A DNA stretch of 64,000 bases from contig LGRX02027045.1 of assembly GCA_001247695.2 (NCBI GenBank), positions 1 through 64,000 of the forward strand. Direction: 5' to 3'. Shown here piece after piece: positions 11,462 to 21,236 of the stretch (position 1 is the first letter of the stretch; the number at the start of each line of letters is the position of its first letter). Position numbers and translations under genes: made by a program. The DNA comes from Cymbomonas tetramitiformis (lineage: Eukaryota > Chlorophyta > Pyramimonadophyceae > Pyramimonadales > Pyramimonadaceae). Under the pieces are notes generated by a model. It was given only the letters and a program-made list of their open reading frames with translations. It was not told the DNA's origin and searched no databases.

Positions 11462-12335
11462 TTGGCCTGAACAAGAATTATTTTTGAAATCACCTAAATT
11501 TTTTTGACCCATTTTTCGGGGTCGAACCTATATTTTTTTGCCCTTTTTTTCAGGACGCCTAAATTTTGATGAAATTTTCCCCCTTTTTCGGAGCCGTAGA
11601 GCTGCTGAGGGAGGCGCGGAGGCGCGGAGGGTTCGGCTCCTTCGTGATGCGTACACCCCCTCCTGCACGCTTCTTTCCAGAGGGGGGTTTCTTCACAGGT
11701 GCCCTTTCTCGCTCGTGCGCTGCTAAAGCCGGCTGCTGCGGCTGCTCGCTATCCGCATGCTGTTGGGAGCTCCTTTTCCGCTTCAACTGGTCGAAGGCGT
11801 TTGTTAGGGGTTGTGCTCGCGTGCGTGCATACCTCCAAGCGACTCGGTTCGCGGTCGTCGTTGTCCTCCGACAAGTCGTCATCGTCACGTCCCAGGTCTA
11901 GGTGTACTGGGCGGAGAGTTGTCGTGTTGGTGTTGTCCTCGAGCTCAGATATATCATATTCGGATTTTGCATCTGAAGCTGAAGAATAGTCTTCGACGAG
12001 CATGGTGATGATGATTCTTCCCCGTTCGCTGTTGATGTTGGCTGCGTCTTGCGTCTCACGGTCAAAGAATATTGTACATGTGAACGAAAGGAAGGGCGGC
12101 GACATCGACATCGACAACCGACACCGTCTCTGCCGTCTTTGTACTCGTACTGTCAGATTTTTCGACAAATTTTCGAAAAATATCGATCGATGGGAGTCCA
12201 ACTTTAAAAATTGCAGACGGGGGTGGATATTTCCCCTACGGACCCCCTATATTTTTCAAAATTTTGACATTTTTTTTTGGCTGAAATTTGACCTAAATTT
12301 TGAATAAAACTTTTCAAAATTCTTGTTCAGGCCAA
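11462..12335. mobile_element. 874-bp DNA transposon with 18-bp TIRs and 8-bp target duplication
   Basis: The terminal inverted repeats read TTGGCCTGAACAAGAATT at both ends (11462-11479; inverted at 12318-12335). They are flanked by ATCATGGG at 11454-11461 and 12336-12343. An 8-bp duplication fits hAT, P or Merlin-like superfamilies; the TIR sequence alone does not decide. The termini are AT-rich with poly-T runs. No full transposase is present, so the copy is non-autonomous and internally deleted. It sits inside the W gag frame. Confidence 0.85.
11749..12201 (-). CDS. Acidic open frame in the DNA transposon, possibly a transposase N-terminal remnant
   Basis: A 150-codon frame on the minus strand inside the TIR element. 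From an internal Met it is strongly acidic (many Asp, Glu and Ser, with a DDDDLSEDNDD stretch) and then becomes basic with an NKRLRPVE motif. Such acidic-then-basic heads occur at the N-terminus of several transposases, but no catalytic domain follows. It may also be chance coding. Confidence 0.3.
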   Translation of the reverse strand: MDSHRSIFFENLSKNLTVRVQRRQRRCRLSMSMSPPFLSFTCTIFFDRETQDAANINSERGRIIITMLVEDYSSASDAKSEYDISELEDNTNTTTLRPVHLDLGRDDDDLSEDNDDREPSRLEVCTHASTTPNKRLRPVEAEKELPTACG

Positions 12336-12964
12336 ATCATGGGGGTGGCAGCCGTGCCCGATGATCAGTCGGCTGCGGGGTTGCCTTCGCCTGGTGGTGA
12401 TCTCGATTGGGAGACTCCGTCAATTTTCTCCACGAATGAATTTGTTGAATCCGTGATCCCGGCTCAGGGTTTCTTTGTGGCTGACAATGTGCCACCGCTT
12501 GAGGCGCCTGAGCCCCCTGACCTCTTTCAGGACCTTGCTCAGGCAGATTTGAGCTTCGACATGGCCTTCTTCTACGGTGTGGCTCTACATGAGAGAGGTC
12601 CTTTCGGGAACCCTCCATTCGGGTCGGACTTGATTGAGACCACCGTTGGCTACTTTGGTGCCGTCGATTGACTTCTTGTTCACTTTGGATGCACACCAAC
12701 ATGGTGGTGTGCGGAACTCCGGTGACTTCAACAATTTTCTGGTTTATGCTTTTGCTTATGACATCTACAAGTTATATTCTGGCTTGCTAGCTCGGTGCTT
12801 TTCAGTTGTTTAGCGGGTGCACAATGCCCGTAGGTTTCTGCACCTGTGCTAGCTAGAGGGTTTCCAATTTGTGTTTCAGAATTGCACAGTTGGATTAGCA
12901 GTTAGGTCTGTCAACCTGGCTCCTGCCCTAACTTATCTTACATTATCTGACTCTCCTAGACAGT

Positions 12965-12989
12965 CACCACCCACAGTGCTGGGGTGGTG
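12965..12989 (+). other. Hairpin preceding the W 3' LTR
   Basis: An inverted repeat of the CACCACCC...GGGGTGGTG type that ends exactly where the LTR begins (TGCTGAAATC). The same arrangement precedes the 3' LTRs of X, Y and Z, so it is probably the family's polypurine/priming signal. Confidence 0.6.
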
Positions 12990-13240
12990 TGCTGAAATCT
13001 GTATAGGCAGCCCTGACAGGGAGTCCCGGTCAGGCCCCTATGACAGACTCCTAGGCCAACACTGGACTGCTGACTGGTCTATAGGTTCGTGTTGTGACAC
13101 ACGCTGTGTGACAGGTAGGCTAGACTCCGAAACCGTCCGAGACCGTTCCGGGTATATCTAGCTTAGGGTTTATTTATCGTATGAGTTTATCCACACTGTT
13201 CGGGAGTTTCTGATATCTAGTGAACTAGGATATTCCAGTA
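12990..13240 (+). repeat. Element W 3' LTR
   Basis: It starts TGCTGAAATC after the hairpin and ends TATTCCAGTA, matching the start and end style of the Y LTR (TGCTGAG...TTCTAGTA). The 3' edge is inferred from that likeness because no second copy is available. Confidence 0.55.
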
Positions 13241-13607
13241 ATATGCGTACATGGCGTCGCATGTGCTATAGCACGCACCCGGCACCCCAACAATTCTGAT
13301 GATCATTAGGTATCCATAGTAATCGCAAAAAATATTTTTAGAGTCCTGAGGCAAAAGTTAGGTAATTTTGTGCAGGCGGTAATACTTTGCGGATAATACC
13401 AAGGAACCGAGTATTACCGGTAAATTACCCGGTATTACCAACCCTCAGTTTCAAATTACCGGCAATGTGGCCACCTTAGTCGCAGACGTGTCCAAAATAT
13501 TCCTTCGCGCTAACTGACACTAACCACGGCGGTTTGTCGAACTCAACCACGAAACTCGACCATGGTCGAGTGAGACCTTGGTTGAACTCAACCAAAATCG
13601 TCTCAAC
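13241..13607. other. Non-coding gap between W and Z
   Basis: No gene seen. It holds clustered short GGTAA/TTACC palindromes (about 13375-13460) and a perfect 18-bp palindrome centred on CCATGG at about 13553-13570. The last five bases (TCAAC) are the left target duplication of element Z. Confidence 0.6.
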
Positions 13608-13784
13608 TGCTGGAAACAGCAACTCAGGCAGTGGGGACCCGCTGCCGACGGTGAAACAACGGATCACTAAACTCGGATATAAGAACGATATATACCCGAG
13701 ATGAGTGACACAGGCTGACCACCGAAGATGACATACAGGAATGACACTAGACTGTACGAACTAGTCGTAGCGTCAATTCCAGCA
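13608..13784 (-). repeat. Element Z 3' LTR
   Basis: 177 bp, TGCTGGAAAC...AATTCCAGCA on the plus strand, matching 27643-27819 with about one difference (AACTCAGG against AGCTCAGG). Confidence 0.9.
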
Positions 13785-13804
13785 CACCACCTCATCTGAG
13801 GTGG
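13785..13804 (-). other. Hairpin preceding the Z 3' LTR
   Basis: Read on the minus strand, a CCACCTCAGATGAGGTGG palindrome plus TG leads directly into the LTR. It is the counterpart of the hairpins before the W, X and Y 3' LTRs and sets the orientation of Z. Confidence 0.65.
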
Positions 13805-14117
13805 ACCAGCTAGTGACACTCACCACCCTAGCTACTAGAGTTTACAGATAAATGTCAGGATGTTAACTCTAGTTAGCTAGTCAAGTCACAAGTGGCGTGA
13901 TGAAAGTACAGGTTAGCAAAATAAATACTTGCTAAGCCTAGGAAATTGCTAGGACCATTCTAGTCTGCTAAAATTAATACTTTGCCAGCTAGTGGTGGGT
14001 GCTCCCCACAGAACTCGCCTGTCGGCATGTGATGGAAGAATCATAAAACAAATTTTGCCTGTCGGTTTAACTCGAATACACTGTGAACTGGAATAGGTCT
14101 GCTGCCATAAAATGTTC

Positions 14118-14328
14118 TGCTGGATGTGACACACCGACAGTAAAGACTGTCACCTGTCACTTCCTATAGTAGGCTGGGTGACCGTCACCAGTAGACGGGA
14201 AACACCCGTTAGTATTTATGTGTATCTCTTTTATCAATCTGAGACTTTTTACCGTTCTGATATCGAAACCCTTAACTCAGGGTTTATTCTCCGTTATCCG
14301 ATATATACACCCGACTATATATCTGACA
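14118..14328 (+). repeat. Element X 5' LTR
   Basis: 211 bp, starting TGCTGGATGTGACAC and ending TATCTGACA. The full sequence is recovered from the two halves of the interrupted 3' LTR. Confidence 0.9.
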
Positions 14329-14712
14329 GGTTTGACCCCACTTACGTTTTATTTAGCCACTGCGACACCGCGAGGATGATTGGCTAAAGCCGGACGCTTG
14401 GGATGGAGTGAGGCGCTCCGCGCGTGGGGAGCGGCAGTCGCGGGTATGGCCTAAGTTTTGTGGGTTGATTTACGGCTAGCTGAAGGCCTTTGAGGACATC
14501 TTTTCTGCGGGATTTAACGTTGGATTGGTTTACGCATCCTGGTTGGTCACCACACCGTTTCGTATCGGCCGCCATCTACCACACGACTTCTCGGAATTTC
14601 TGTTCTCTCACGGCGGCCGTATCGGCGACCCACCACATTTCTTGGCCGCCCAAGACTACCGCATTTTTTCCACGTCTTCTTGCCTCACTCCACCCCTGTA
14701 GTCTTCTTCATC

Positions 14713-14880
14713 ATGGTTGCTTCTACTAGATCAACGGCTAGCATGGCGCATCGCCGCCGCACATTGAGCACAATCTTTGACTCCGTTGCTGCCAGGCATG
14801 CCAACACGCCCGCGACCCCGGCAGCGGCGCAGCCGGCCGCTAATTCGGCGGGTGCTGCATTTTTGGCATCGTACGCACCT
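14713..14880 (+). CDS. Element X gag N-terminal segment
   Basis: From ATG 14713 a Ser/Thr/Ala-rich segment of about 56 residues reads up to about 14880, where the gag sequence continues in the -1 frame. Y shows the same layout: a short Pro/Ser-rich N-terminal segment followed by a -1 change into the main gag. It may be an upstream exon, a frameshift zone or a coincidental indel. I take it as the gag start because its composition and place match Y. Confidence 0.4.
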
Positions 14881-14881
14881 T

Positions 14882-17012
14882 ACAGCGGGAGCACTTCGAC
14901 ATGAAAGTGGCGAAGCACGTCCAGCGCAAGTTGTTCGACGGCAAAGAGGGGAGATTTTCCGGTGCGGAGCCCCACGCGGCGGCCATCTTCACGAGGATGG
15001 TCTCTGCCCTGCAGGCAGCATTCGTCACTGAGGACACCGGTTTCCTCCCGCTCTTCACGCTGGACGACGCTACTTTGGCCGTCCGCGTGGAGGCCAACAA
15101 TTTGTTGTTCTCCACGATCGAGCTGCTGATCGACCCCTCGTCGCCCGCGGCGGACTGGTTGGACTCGTCCAGCGCCAGCTTCCCAGCAGACGGTAAGCGT
15201 GTCCTACTCGAGTTCGCCCGTCGGATGATCCCGGTCGGGGACCCCTTCCAGGGGCAAGCGGACATGTTTGCCGTCCGCATCGTTGCGGGCGTGGATCCTC
15301 ATGGACCCATTGAGGACTCCAACGCCGCGCTCAAGGCAGCGAGGACGAGATCAACACTCCAGGACGAGGACGTGAAGTCCCTTTTCATCAAAGCCCTCGA
15401 CGCCACCTTCTACCAGCCGGTGGTGTCCCGTTTGCTCCTTCACGACCAGCGGGCCGCCCACGACCTACTCACCATTCAGCAGTGGGTGCGGGAGTGCTAC
15501 GGCGAGCACGTGCGGGCGGGCACCGCCACCGCATCCGCACACCGGTACTCCCACGGCACGCATTTCATGGAGAAGGACGTTGATGGGTCGGGTGCGGCAG
15601 GCGAGATCGCGGACTTGCGGACAATGGTGCTCGACTTAAAGAGGCAATTGGCCACCTTCCTCGTCGCCGCCGAGTCCGAACCGTCTCCGCGGGGATTTAC
15701 CCCTCGCGCGGACAAACCGGACCGCCGGGTCAAGACCCGTTTCGCAGCCTCGCCCCTCCCCAAAGGGGGGAATTGGTCTCAGTCCGTCTCGCGGAAGGTG
15801 GCCTTCCACCGCGAGAGCGGTGCGACGATCCCGTACTGCCAAAATCAGGTATGTGCTAAGGGAAAGGCGAGGCACTGGCACCGGGACTGCCCGAACGGGG
15901 GCAGGACCGGACTCTCGGCCTTCGCCTTCGCCGAAGAGGCCGAAAACTCCGTATTGGCCGCGAGGTTCCAACACGCCATCGACAACAGCGACCCCGTGGA
16001 GTTCGACGCCCTCTGCATGCTTGCGGGCGGGAAGCCGGAGGTCTTCACCGATCTCTCCGCGTGCTCGTTCTGCGAGGAGGGCGGTGAGGTTCTCGTGTCC
16101 GCCGTCGCCGAGTTCTCTGAGATGGCGCACGCGGCTGGAGCTTCCACGTTCAACATCAACACCTTCACTGCCGACATGCCGGTGGTGTCGGAGCCACCCG
16201 CGCACTCCCCGCCCGCGTCGGTTAAGTCCGGAGAGGATTGGACCGGTCCGCCAAACCCCTTCTGCCCTCCCGTCACCCGCACGTTTGCCGACTTCATTGA
16301 GGGCACGGGGATTGCATTGGTGCCCGACGAGACGGCCGCGAGCATGAACTTGCTCTCCGCGGTTGAGGCGCCGGAGCGCGTGATCGACTACGAGCCCGCG
16401 GCTTACGCCACGAGCGACGATGACGGCGGAGATGCCTCGGTGACACCGCCGCGACCACGGTACGGCTGCGGGAGCGGCATCCCGAAGTTCGGAAAGTCTC
16501 TCCTCACTTCCTCCTTGGTGTGCGCACTCTTTGTAGTTTGTGCCGCCGCCGCGCCGCATGCCGTTGCCGGTGTCGGTGGTGCCGGTGCGCGCACATGCGC
16601 GGGTCCACCGGTCGGTGGTGCTCCGTGGACTGCCGCAGCAGTCCCGACTACGGGGGCTTCGCCGACTGAGGCGGATCATGACGTGCCGTGTGCGATTCCG
16701 CCTCGTCGCCAACGGCGGGAGCAGAGGAGGCAGGGCCTTTACATGGCTCCGATGCCGTGGCATCCCGGACCGCCACCGCCTGCCGAGTTGTTTGTGGACG
16801 GCCCTCCGCTGTCGCCGGCTTCATCTTCAGATGACGAGGCTCCACCGTCGGGCAGCACTTGGCAGCATCCCGGTGCGGTGCAGCCTCCCGTGATCGAGAA
16901 TCCGTCAATTCCTTCTACGAATGATTCATCACCGGCCCCGGGGGCCGGCAACTGCTTCACAATCACGCTGCTCCGGGCTGGGCAGACAGCTCCGAAGACC
17001 ACTAGTGGCTAG
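14882..17012 (+). CDS. Element X gag (about 700 aa), gag-only
   Basis: A long frame (first internal Met at 14901) ending in a stop at 17012. The first 270 residues look like a copia-type capsid. A degenerate zinc-knuckle-like cluster (VCAKGKARHWHRDC) lies near residues 315-330. After it come acidic Pro-rich spacers, a YGCGSGIPKFG motif with a hydrophobic segment (about 525-550), a Pro/Arg-rich stretch and a Ser-rich tail. There is no protease D-S-G-A motif and no pol downstream, only about 250 bp of non-coding DNA, a hairpin and the LTR. The product would package the RNA of this non-autonomous element. The gag assignment rests on likeness to the Y gag. Confidence 0.7.
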
Positions 17013-17247
17013 AATTGGTCACGCCGTGCCTGCCTGGGAGTTAGCTGTAGTGTAGCCTCCTAGATGTGCAGAAGGGCTCTCTACATTTGAGCTATGCTTA
17101 GGGTTTTAGCAAAGTAACAGCAGTATCTGACAATCTTGCTGTGACCTGGGACCGCCCTGACCAAGAGTACAGGCCCCCAGTTGTGCTACAGTTTCCTCCT
17201 GAAGTTGAGTAGGGAGTTTGTTTGCTTCGCTCACTACTAGCTCCGGT

Positions 17248-17264
17248 CACCACCCTAGGTGGTG
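17248..17264 (+). other. Hairpin preceding the X 3' LTR
   Basis: CACCACCCTAGGTGGTG, a palindrome that ends exactly at the LTR start TGCTGG. Same place and type as in W, Y and Z. Confidence 0.65.
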
Positions 17265-17373
17265 TGCTGGATGTGACACACCGACAGTAAAGACTGTCAC
17301 CTGTCACTTCCTATAGTAGGCTGGGTGACCGTCACCAGTAGACGGGAAACACCCGTTAGTATTTATGTGTATC
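17265..17373 (+). repeat. Element X 3' LTR, left part
   Basis: It matches 14118-14226. It breaks at GTATC (17369-17373), which is the target duplication of the inserted element Y. Confidence 0.9.
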
Positions 17374-17629
17374 TGCTGAGATTCAGTAGTTCAGTATCAC
17401 GTATGACGTATGACAGTGACAGTGACAGTACAGTGACTTCCTACCTGTACTCAGTAGTTCGACTTCGGTAGCTTAGACTGTGACACACGATATGATTGCC
17501 TAGTGACGGCCTCAGAGCTTAGATAGCCTGAGAGTCGTGTATTCATTTCTATCTTTTGATATACCCGATTGCCTCGCTCAAACCCTACGGCGTTCAGCGT
17601 TTTCACTGTGTCACTAGGACATTCTAGTA
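17374..17629 (+). repeat. Element Y 5' LTR
   Basis: 256 bp, TGCTGAGATTCAG...ATTCTAGTA. The TG...TA ends are set by the GTATC target duplication on the outer sides of both LTRs. Confidence 0.92.
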
Positions 17630-17652
17630 GGCTATAGGCCCACCACTTGCCT
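17630..17652 (+). promoter_or_regulatory. Element Y primer-binding site (initiator-tRNA anticodon-arm type)
   Basis: Directly after the LTR stands GGCTATAGGCCCACCACTTG. The complement of the anticodon arm of the tRNA-iMet gene in this window reads GGTTATGGGCCCACCACGCT. Most positions match, including the central GGCCCACCAC. This fits priming by a 5' half-tRNA cut in the anticodon region, as in Drosophila copia, rather than by the 3' CCA end. Confidence 0.65.
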
Positions 17653-18308
17653 AAAGTGGTTTTGATTCAAAGCCACTAAATGGCTGGCTAAAGCTGTAGA
17701 GGGGCGAGCGTGGCTGAGTAGGTAGAATGTTGCGGGGTGCCGCGTTTTCACGGCACGACTGACTGTGTAGATGGAGGGGTAAGCGCGACGAGTGGCGGAG
17801 GAAAGTACGGAGAGGATGGGTCAGGGAGCGCTGGGGCCCCCGATGGTATGCAGCATTGCGCAGAGTTTGGTACTGAGTGCTTCGCGACACGTTAAAAAGA
17901 CCATGACCTCGGACATCGACAAGCGCGGAGACCTCGACTCTACTCTCCTACCTTCCGCCCACCCCCGCCGCTCCGCATTTTTCCTCACTGCTCTATACAT
18001 CTTTACCCGTATCATTTTACCTTAATTTGCCACGCTTGCCGCTTGTTTGTGAACTTTGAGCGGATCTTCGAATCTTGCGGGCGACTTGGCCGTTTTTGAC
18101 CGTTTATAACTTACGTTCTACTTGGGCTCGGACATTTTCCTTTGGAGAGTGTTTTTACTTCGCCATTACCGGCCGTGTTACCGAGTTTCGTGGGCATCGG
18201 AGCAGATTTTGAATTTACCTTGGATTTGGCCCCTTCCTTGAAGGGGGCTCACCCTTATCGTTAGGGTTTCATCCCTTCGGTGCTTCGCTTGCAGCTGTCG
18301 TGGCTGCC
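17653..18308 (+). other. Element Y untranslated leader
   Basis: About 650 bp between the primer site and the first gag ATG. No gene seen. It presumably contains the packaging signal. Confidence 0.5.
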
Positions 18309-18455
18309 ATGGATCCTTCTGATGGGTTCACCACTCCAGTTCCGGCTGGGATCGACACGCGGAGGGCGCTTCCCTTCAGCGACGGCCCTGAAGAGCCTGT
18401 GCCCCCTACACCTGTGAAGCGTCGCCCGCTTGACAGTGATGACACGGACGGTGCT
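18309..18455 (+). CDS. Element Y gag N-terminal segment
   Basis: ATG 18309 opens a Pro/Asp-rich segment (MDPSDGFTTPVP and so on) of about 50 residues. The capsid-like sequence then continues in the -1 frame near 18450-18470. The same arrangement occurs in X. The start was chosen because it is the first ATG after the leader and the composition matches an unstructured gag head. Confidence 0.4.
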
Positions 18456-21235
18456 TGGTTCTCAGGGAGTTCCTTAAGGACTGCCAGACGATTCTCCGCG
18501 AGCCTGGTCACCGGGCCAGCATTATTCAGCAAGTTCGTGACCAGTGCCGGCCCACTCACATCAAGGCTTCGGAGTGGGTTTTTGACATCGACAAGATCAA
18601 AGGCCAAGTGCCTCGGGAAATTGCACTGGACCGCTTCACTAAAGCGGTACAGACCCAACTAACCGACTTCAACCTTCAGTTTGACACGGTATTCCACCCG
18701 ACTGACCTCACGACGGCTGTTCTTCCTGAGGCCACTCGCATTCTCTATCGCATCTTGACGTCGCTGGTGCGTGGGTCATGCCTTCGGCTCATTGAGGAGT
18801 CGGCTACGGTGTCTCCGGATGATGGGCGCCGTGCGTGGCTGGTCGTCTGCCGGGCCGTTGCCAGGCGACGCGGGCCGTGGGTTTCCCATGGTTACCTGTT
18901 CGAGACAGCTCCTGCGATCGAGCTGCTGGAGGATGTAGACCCCGAGCCCTATATTAAGGGTTTCATGCAGCACCACACCGCTATCCGTTCTGAGCTCAGA
19001 CCTGGTGTAGAGCCTGACGATGTGTGGGGTGTGGGGTTCGCCTTGGACCTCCTCACCCTTCGCATGTGCCCTCTGTATTATAAGGACCTTCTACAGGAGT
19101 GGAATTCTAAGACGGCCGAGGGCAGGGAGAAGCGGGCTCTCGGCATTCAACAGTTCACGTTGGCTGTGAAGGCCTTCCACCAACAGAAAACAGAGGAAAA
19201 GAAGCTGCTTAAAGAGAAGAAGAAAAAGGATGGGGTCTCCGCATTGGCGGCCTCACTTCTCTCTGGGGAGTCCCCTTCTGCCGCCCTTCTGGCCCGTGCG
19301 GGCATCCCGCAGACTCGCATTGTTGGTGGCCGCAGGCGTGACGAGCCCAGGCACCCGCCACAGACTCAGGATGCTCAGCCGCAGGCGGCCGGACAGGGTG
19401 CTCACCGGTCTGGGGGCGACAGGGGTACGGCTCCCCGCGCCAGACCGGCCCGCGGTGGGAAGAATCGACAACAGAACATGAAGGGACACGGGAAGGGCTC
19501 TCACCCTTCCCCTCATGCCCCTCCGCCGCGGACTCAGGGGCAGCGGCAGCCTGCATCCGGTGGTTCACCGACTGCCTTGCGGGTGACGCGGGATGCACAG
19601 GGCCGCCACTCGGTCCAGTGCTGGGACTGCGGCGGCCCTCACTTCCGCCGTGACTGCCCTGGAGGGGTGCAGAGTGCTCATGTGGCGGGGTTCCACCCCG
19701 AGGGCACGCCCATTGCAGACATCCTGTCAGAGTTGGATGCGGCTTTCCTCGATCCGGAGGAGGAGGTGTATGAGTCATGCCTATACTCTTACTCATTGGA
19801 GCTCGGGGAGGCACCGCTTGACATCCCCGCGGCCCAGGCGGCTGCCGTTGTGCCACACTCTGCCGTTGACAGTGGGGAGCCGTGGACTGAGTCGGAGTGG
19901 GCTATCTGGGACTCATGTGGCCGCTCGGAGGAGCAGTACTATGACGCTGTCAACCGCTTCAACTCGTACCAGGACCCTGGCGATGGGGACGGACCCGACG
20001 GTGAGATGACACCTGCTCAGCTCCATGTTGCCGTGCACCAGCCTTCGGACCCTGCCATGTCTATGCAGCACTTCAGTGTTGAGCCGCAGCAGCCAGCGGT
20101 GCCGGCAGCCGACGTGCAGATCACAACAACCAACACCGAATTCCCTGGAGCTGTGCAGCTGGTGAGCACGGCACCGCCGTCCCGACCCAGGGGTCCGGGT
20201 GGCCCGGGCCGCGGGCCCTATGGGGCGGGTCATTTCATGTACATGAGTCTGCTGTGCATCCTGGCATTCTCTGGCGCGGCAGATGCGGTGCAGTCTGGTG
20301 GTGCCTCCGGTGCTGTGCTGGAGGTGCACCCACGAGCTCTGGTGTTTTGGCATGCTGTCACCTGGGGTCTGGCTATCTCGGCTTGTCTTCCTGCCGTTGG
20401 TGCCAGGACTCCCGTGCGCACCTGGCGACACCTTGTCAACCGGCGGTCACCAGCGGGCGGGCCCCAGCCCTCAACAACCCAGCCTCCGGCGGGTGAGCCC
20501 CGTACCTCTCGCCGCTCCTCACCGGTCTGGACTGCTATTCTGGTTATCTGTGGCCTGGCCCTGTGTACCTCGGCACTACTGTTTGGGTATTCTCTGGGTC
20601 TGCGGCAGTCAGTCAGACAGTCAGTCAGTCAGTCAGTCAGTCAGCTTACCCCGCCAGCAGGGGGGTCCGTCGGCCGTTCTGCTGGTCAGCTTTTCTCAGC
20701 TGATGGACTGGCTACCGGTGATACCGGCTTATGTCTGGTCTCTGGTTATGCTGTGGGTACTTATGCTTCTGTGGAGCTTGGTGTACTGTCTGGTCAGCTT
20801 GGGTCAGTTACAGTGGTCTACCCTCTGGTACCTGCTGGCTATACTGGTATTCTGGTTTATGGCAGTGCAGAGTCAGTTCCGTTGTATGTGCCCGACGAGG
20901 AGTGGGCTGCTTCTGGGTTCAGTTCTCTGGCCAGTGCTGTCCCTGCACCCGTCCGGGTTGACAGGGGCATCGTGTGTGACTCTGGAGCCACATGTGTCAT
21001 GTGCGGGGACCTGTCGGCCTGCACCGACGTGGACTACACCCGTACGGTGGCCTTCACCATGGTTACGGCTGGGTCTCACAGGACGGATGCTACTGTGACA
21101 TTCCATCTGTATGGGGTCTGTATCCAGGACGGAGCCATCGACCACTTCGTTCTCCCAAACTCACACTATAAAGCCGGCTGCCGCACTCTCCTGTCTTCTC
21201 GGGTTATGCTTTCCCTCGGCTTCGGGTCCCCCTGA
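18455..21235 (+). CDS. Element Y gag-protease
   Basis: 926 codons. Residues 1-270 look like a copia-type capsid (helical, ending in a Lys-rich stretch). A Pro/Arg/Gly-rich linker leads to a zinc knuckle CWDCGGPHFRRDC near 388, with three residues instead of the usual four between the second Cys and the His. An acidic spacer with VEPQQP follows near 545. A YGAG motif leads into hydrophobic segments (about 590-610, 630-645 and 690-710). A CAGT microsatellite encodes a Gln-Ser-Val run near 718-730. The aspartic protease motif CDSGATCVMCG lies near 840. The frame ends at 21235 and the polyprotein continues in the +1 frame. Confidence 0.75.
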   Translation: MVLREFLKDCQTILREPGHRASIIQQVRDQCRPTHIKASEWVFDIDKIKGQVPREIALDRFTKAVQTQLTDFNLQFDTVFHPTDLTTAVLPEATRILYRILTSLVRGSCLRLIEESATVSPDDGRRAWLVVCRAVARRRGPWVSHGYLFETAPAIELLEDVDPEPYIKGFMQHHTAIRSELRPGVEPDDVWGVGFALDLLTLRMCPLYYKDLLQEWNSKTAEGREKRALGIQQFTLAVKAFHQQKTEEKKLLKEKKKKDGVSALAASLLSGESPSAALLARAGIPQTRIVGGRRRDEPRHPPQTQDAQPQAAGQGAHRSGGDRGTAPRARPARGGKNRQQNMKGHGKGSHPSPHAPPPRTQGQRQPASGGSPTALRVTRDAQGRHSVQCWDCGGPHFRRDCPGGVQSAHVAGFHPEGTPIADILSELDAAFLDPEEEVYESCLYSYSLELGEAPLDIPAAQAAAVVPHSAVDSGEPWTESEWAIWDSCGRSEEQYYDAVNRFNSYQDPGDGDGPDGEMTPAQLHVAVHQPSDPAMSMQHFSVEPQQPAVPAADVQITTTNTEFPGAVQLVSTAPPSRPRGPGGPGRGPYGAGHFMYMSLLCILAFSGAADAVQSGGASGAVLEVHPRALVFWHAVTWGLAISACLPAVGARTPVRTWRHLVNRRSPAGGPQPSTTQPPAGEPRTSRRSSPVWTAILVICGLALCTSALLFGYSLGLRQSVRQSVSQSVSQLTPPAGGSVGRSAGQLFSADGLATGDTGLCLVSGYAVGTYASVELGVLSGQLGSVTVVYPLVPAGYTGILVYGSAESVPLYVPDEEWAASGFSSLASAVPAPVRVDRGIVCDSGATCVMCGDLSACTDVDYTRTVAFTMVTAGSHRTDATVTFHLYGVCIQDGAIDHFVLPNSHYKAGCRTLLSSRVMLSLGFGSP
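20606..20645 (+). repeat. CAGT microsatellite inside the Y gag-protease frame
   Basis: About ten CAGT/CAGA units in a row. It is translated as an in-frame Gln-Ser-Val repeat. Slippage here would shift the frame before the protease. Confidence 0.85.
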
Positions 21236-21236
21236 C

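Larger units (their letters stand above)
10722..12671 (+). pseudogene. Element W gag-like frame, interrupted by a DNA transposon
   Basis: The frame runs from ATG 10722 to the insertion at 11462 and resumes after the 8-bp duplication at 12344, ending at the stop at 12671. The frame is the same on both sides, so the transposon split an open gag frame. Features: a VEPQQP motif, acidic Tyr/Asp stretches, a YGCGKPPWG segment followed by a hydrophobic helix, and an acidic C-terminus. There is no zinc knuckle, and the N-terminal capsid part seen in X and Y is absent. It is likely a non-autonomous gag; its function is inferred from its relatives. Confidence 0.6.
10722..13240 (+). mobile_element. Copia-type gag-only element W, 5' part unresolved
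   Basis: W consists of a gag-like frame interrupted by a DNA transposon, a 3' non-coding part, the family hairpin at 12965-12989 and a 3' LTR at 12990-13240. The gag resembles the C-terminal half of the X and Y gag proteins: a VEPQQP motif shared with Y, and a YGCG segment followed by a hydrophobic stretch. No pol is present. No matching 5' LTR was found upstream, so W is probably 5'-truncated or rearranged. Confidence 0.65.

Noticed and set aside
15636..16763. 375-codon minus-strand frame opposite the X gag
   Set aside because: Arg/Gly/Val-rich shadow of the GC-rich gag frame, no motif.
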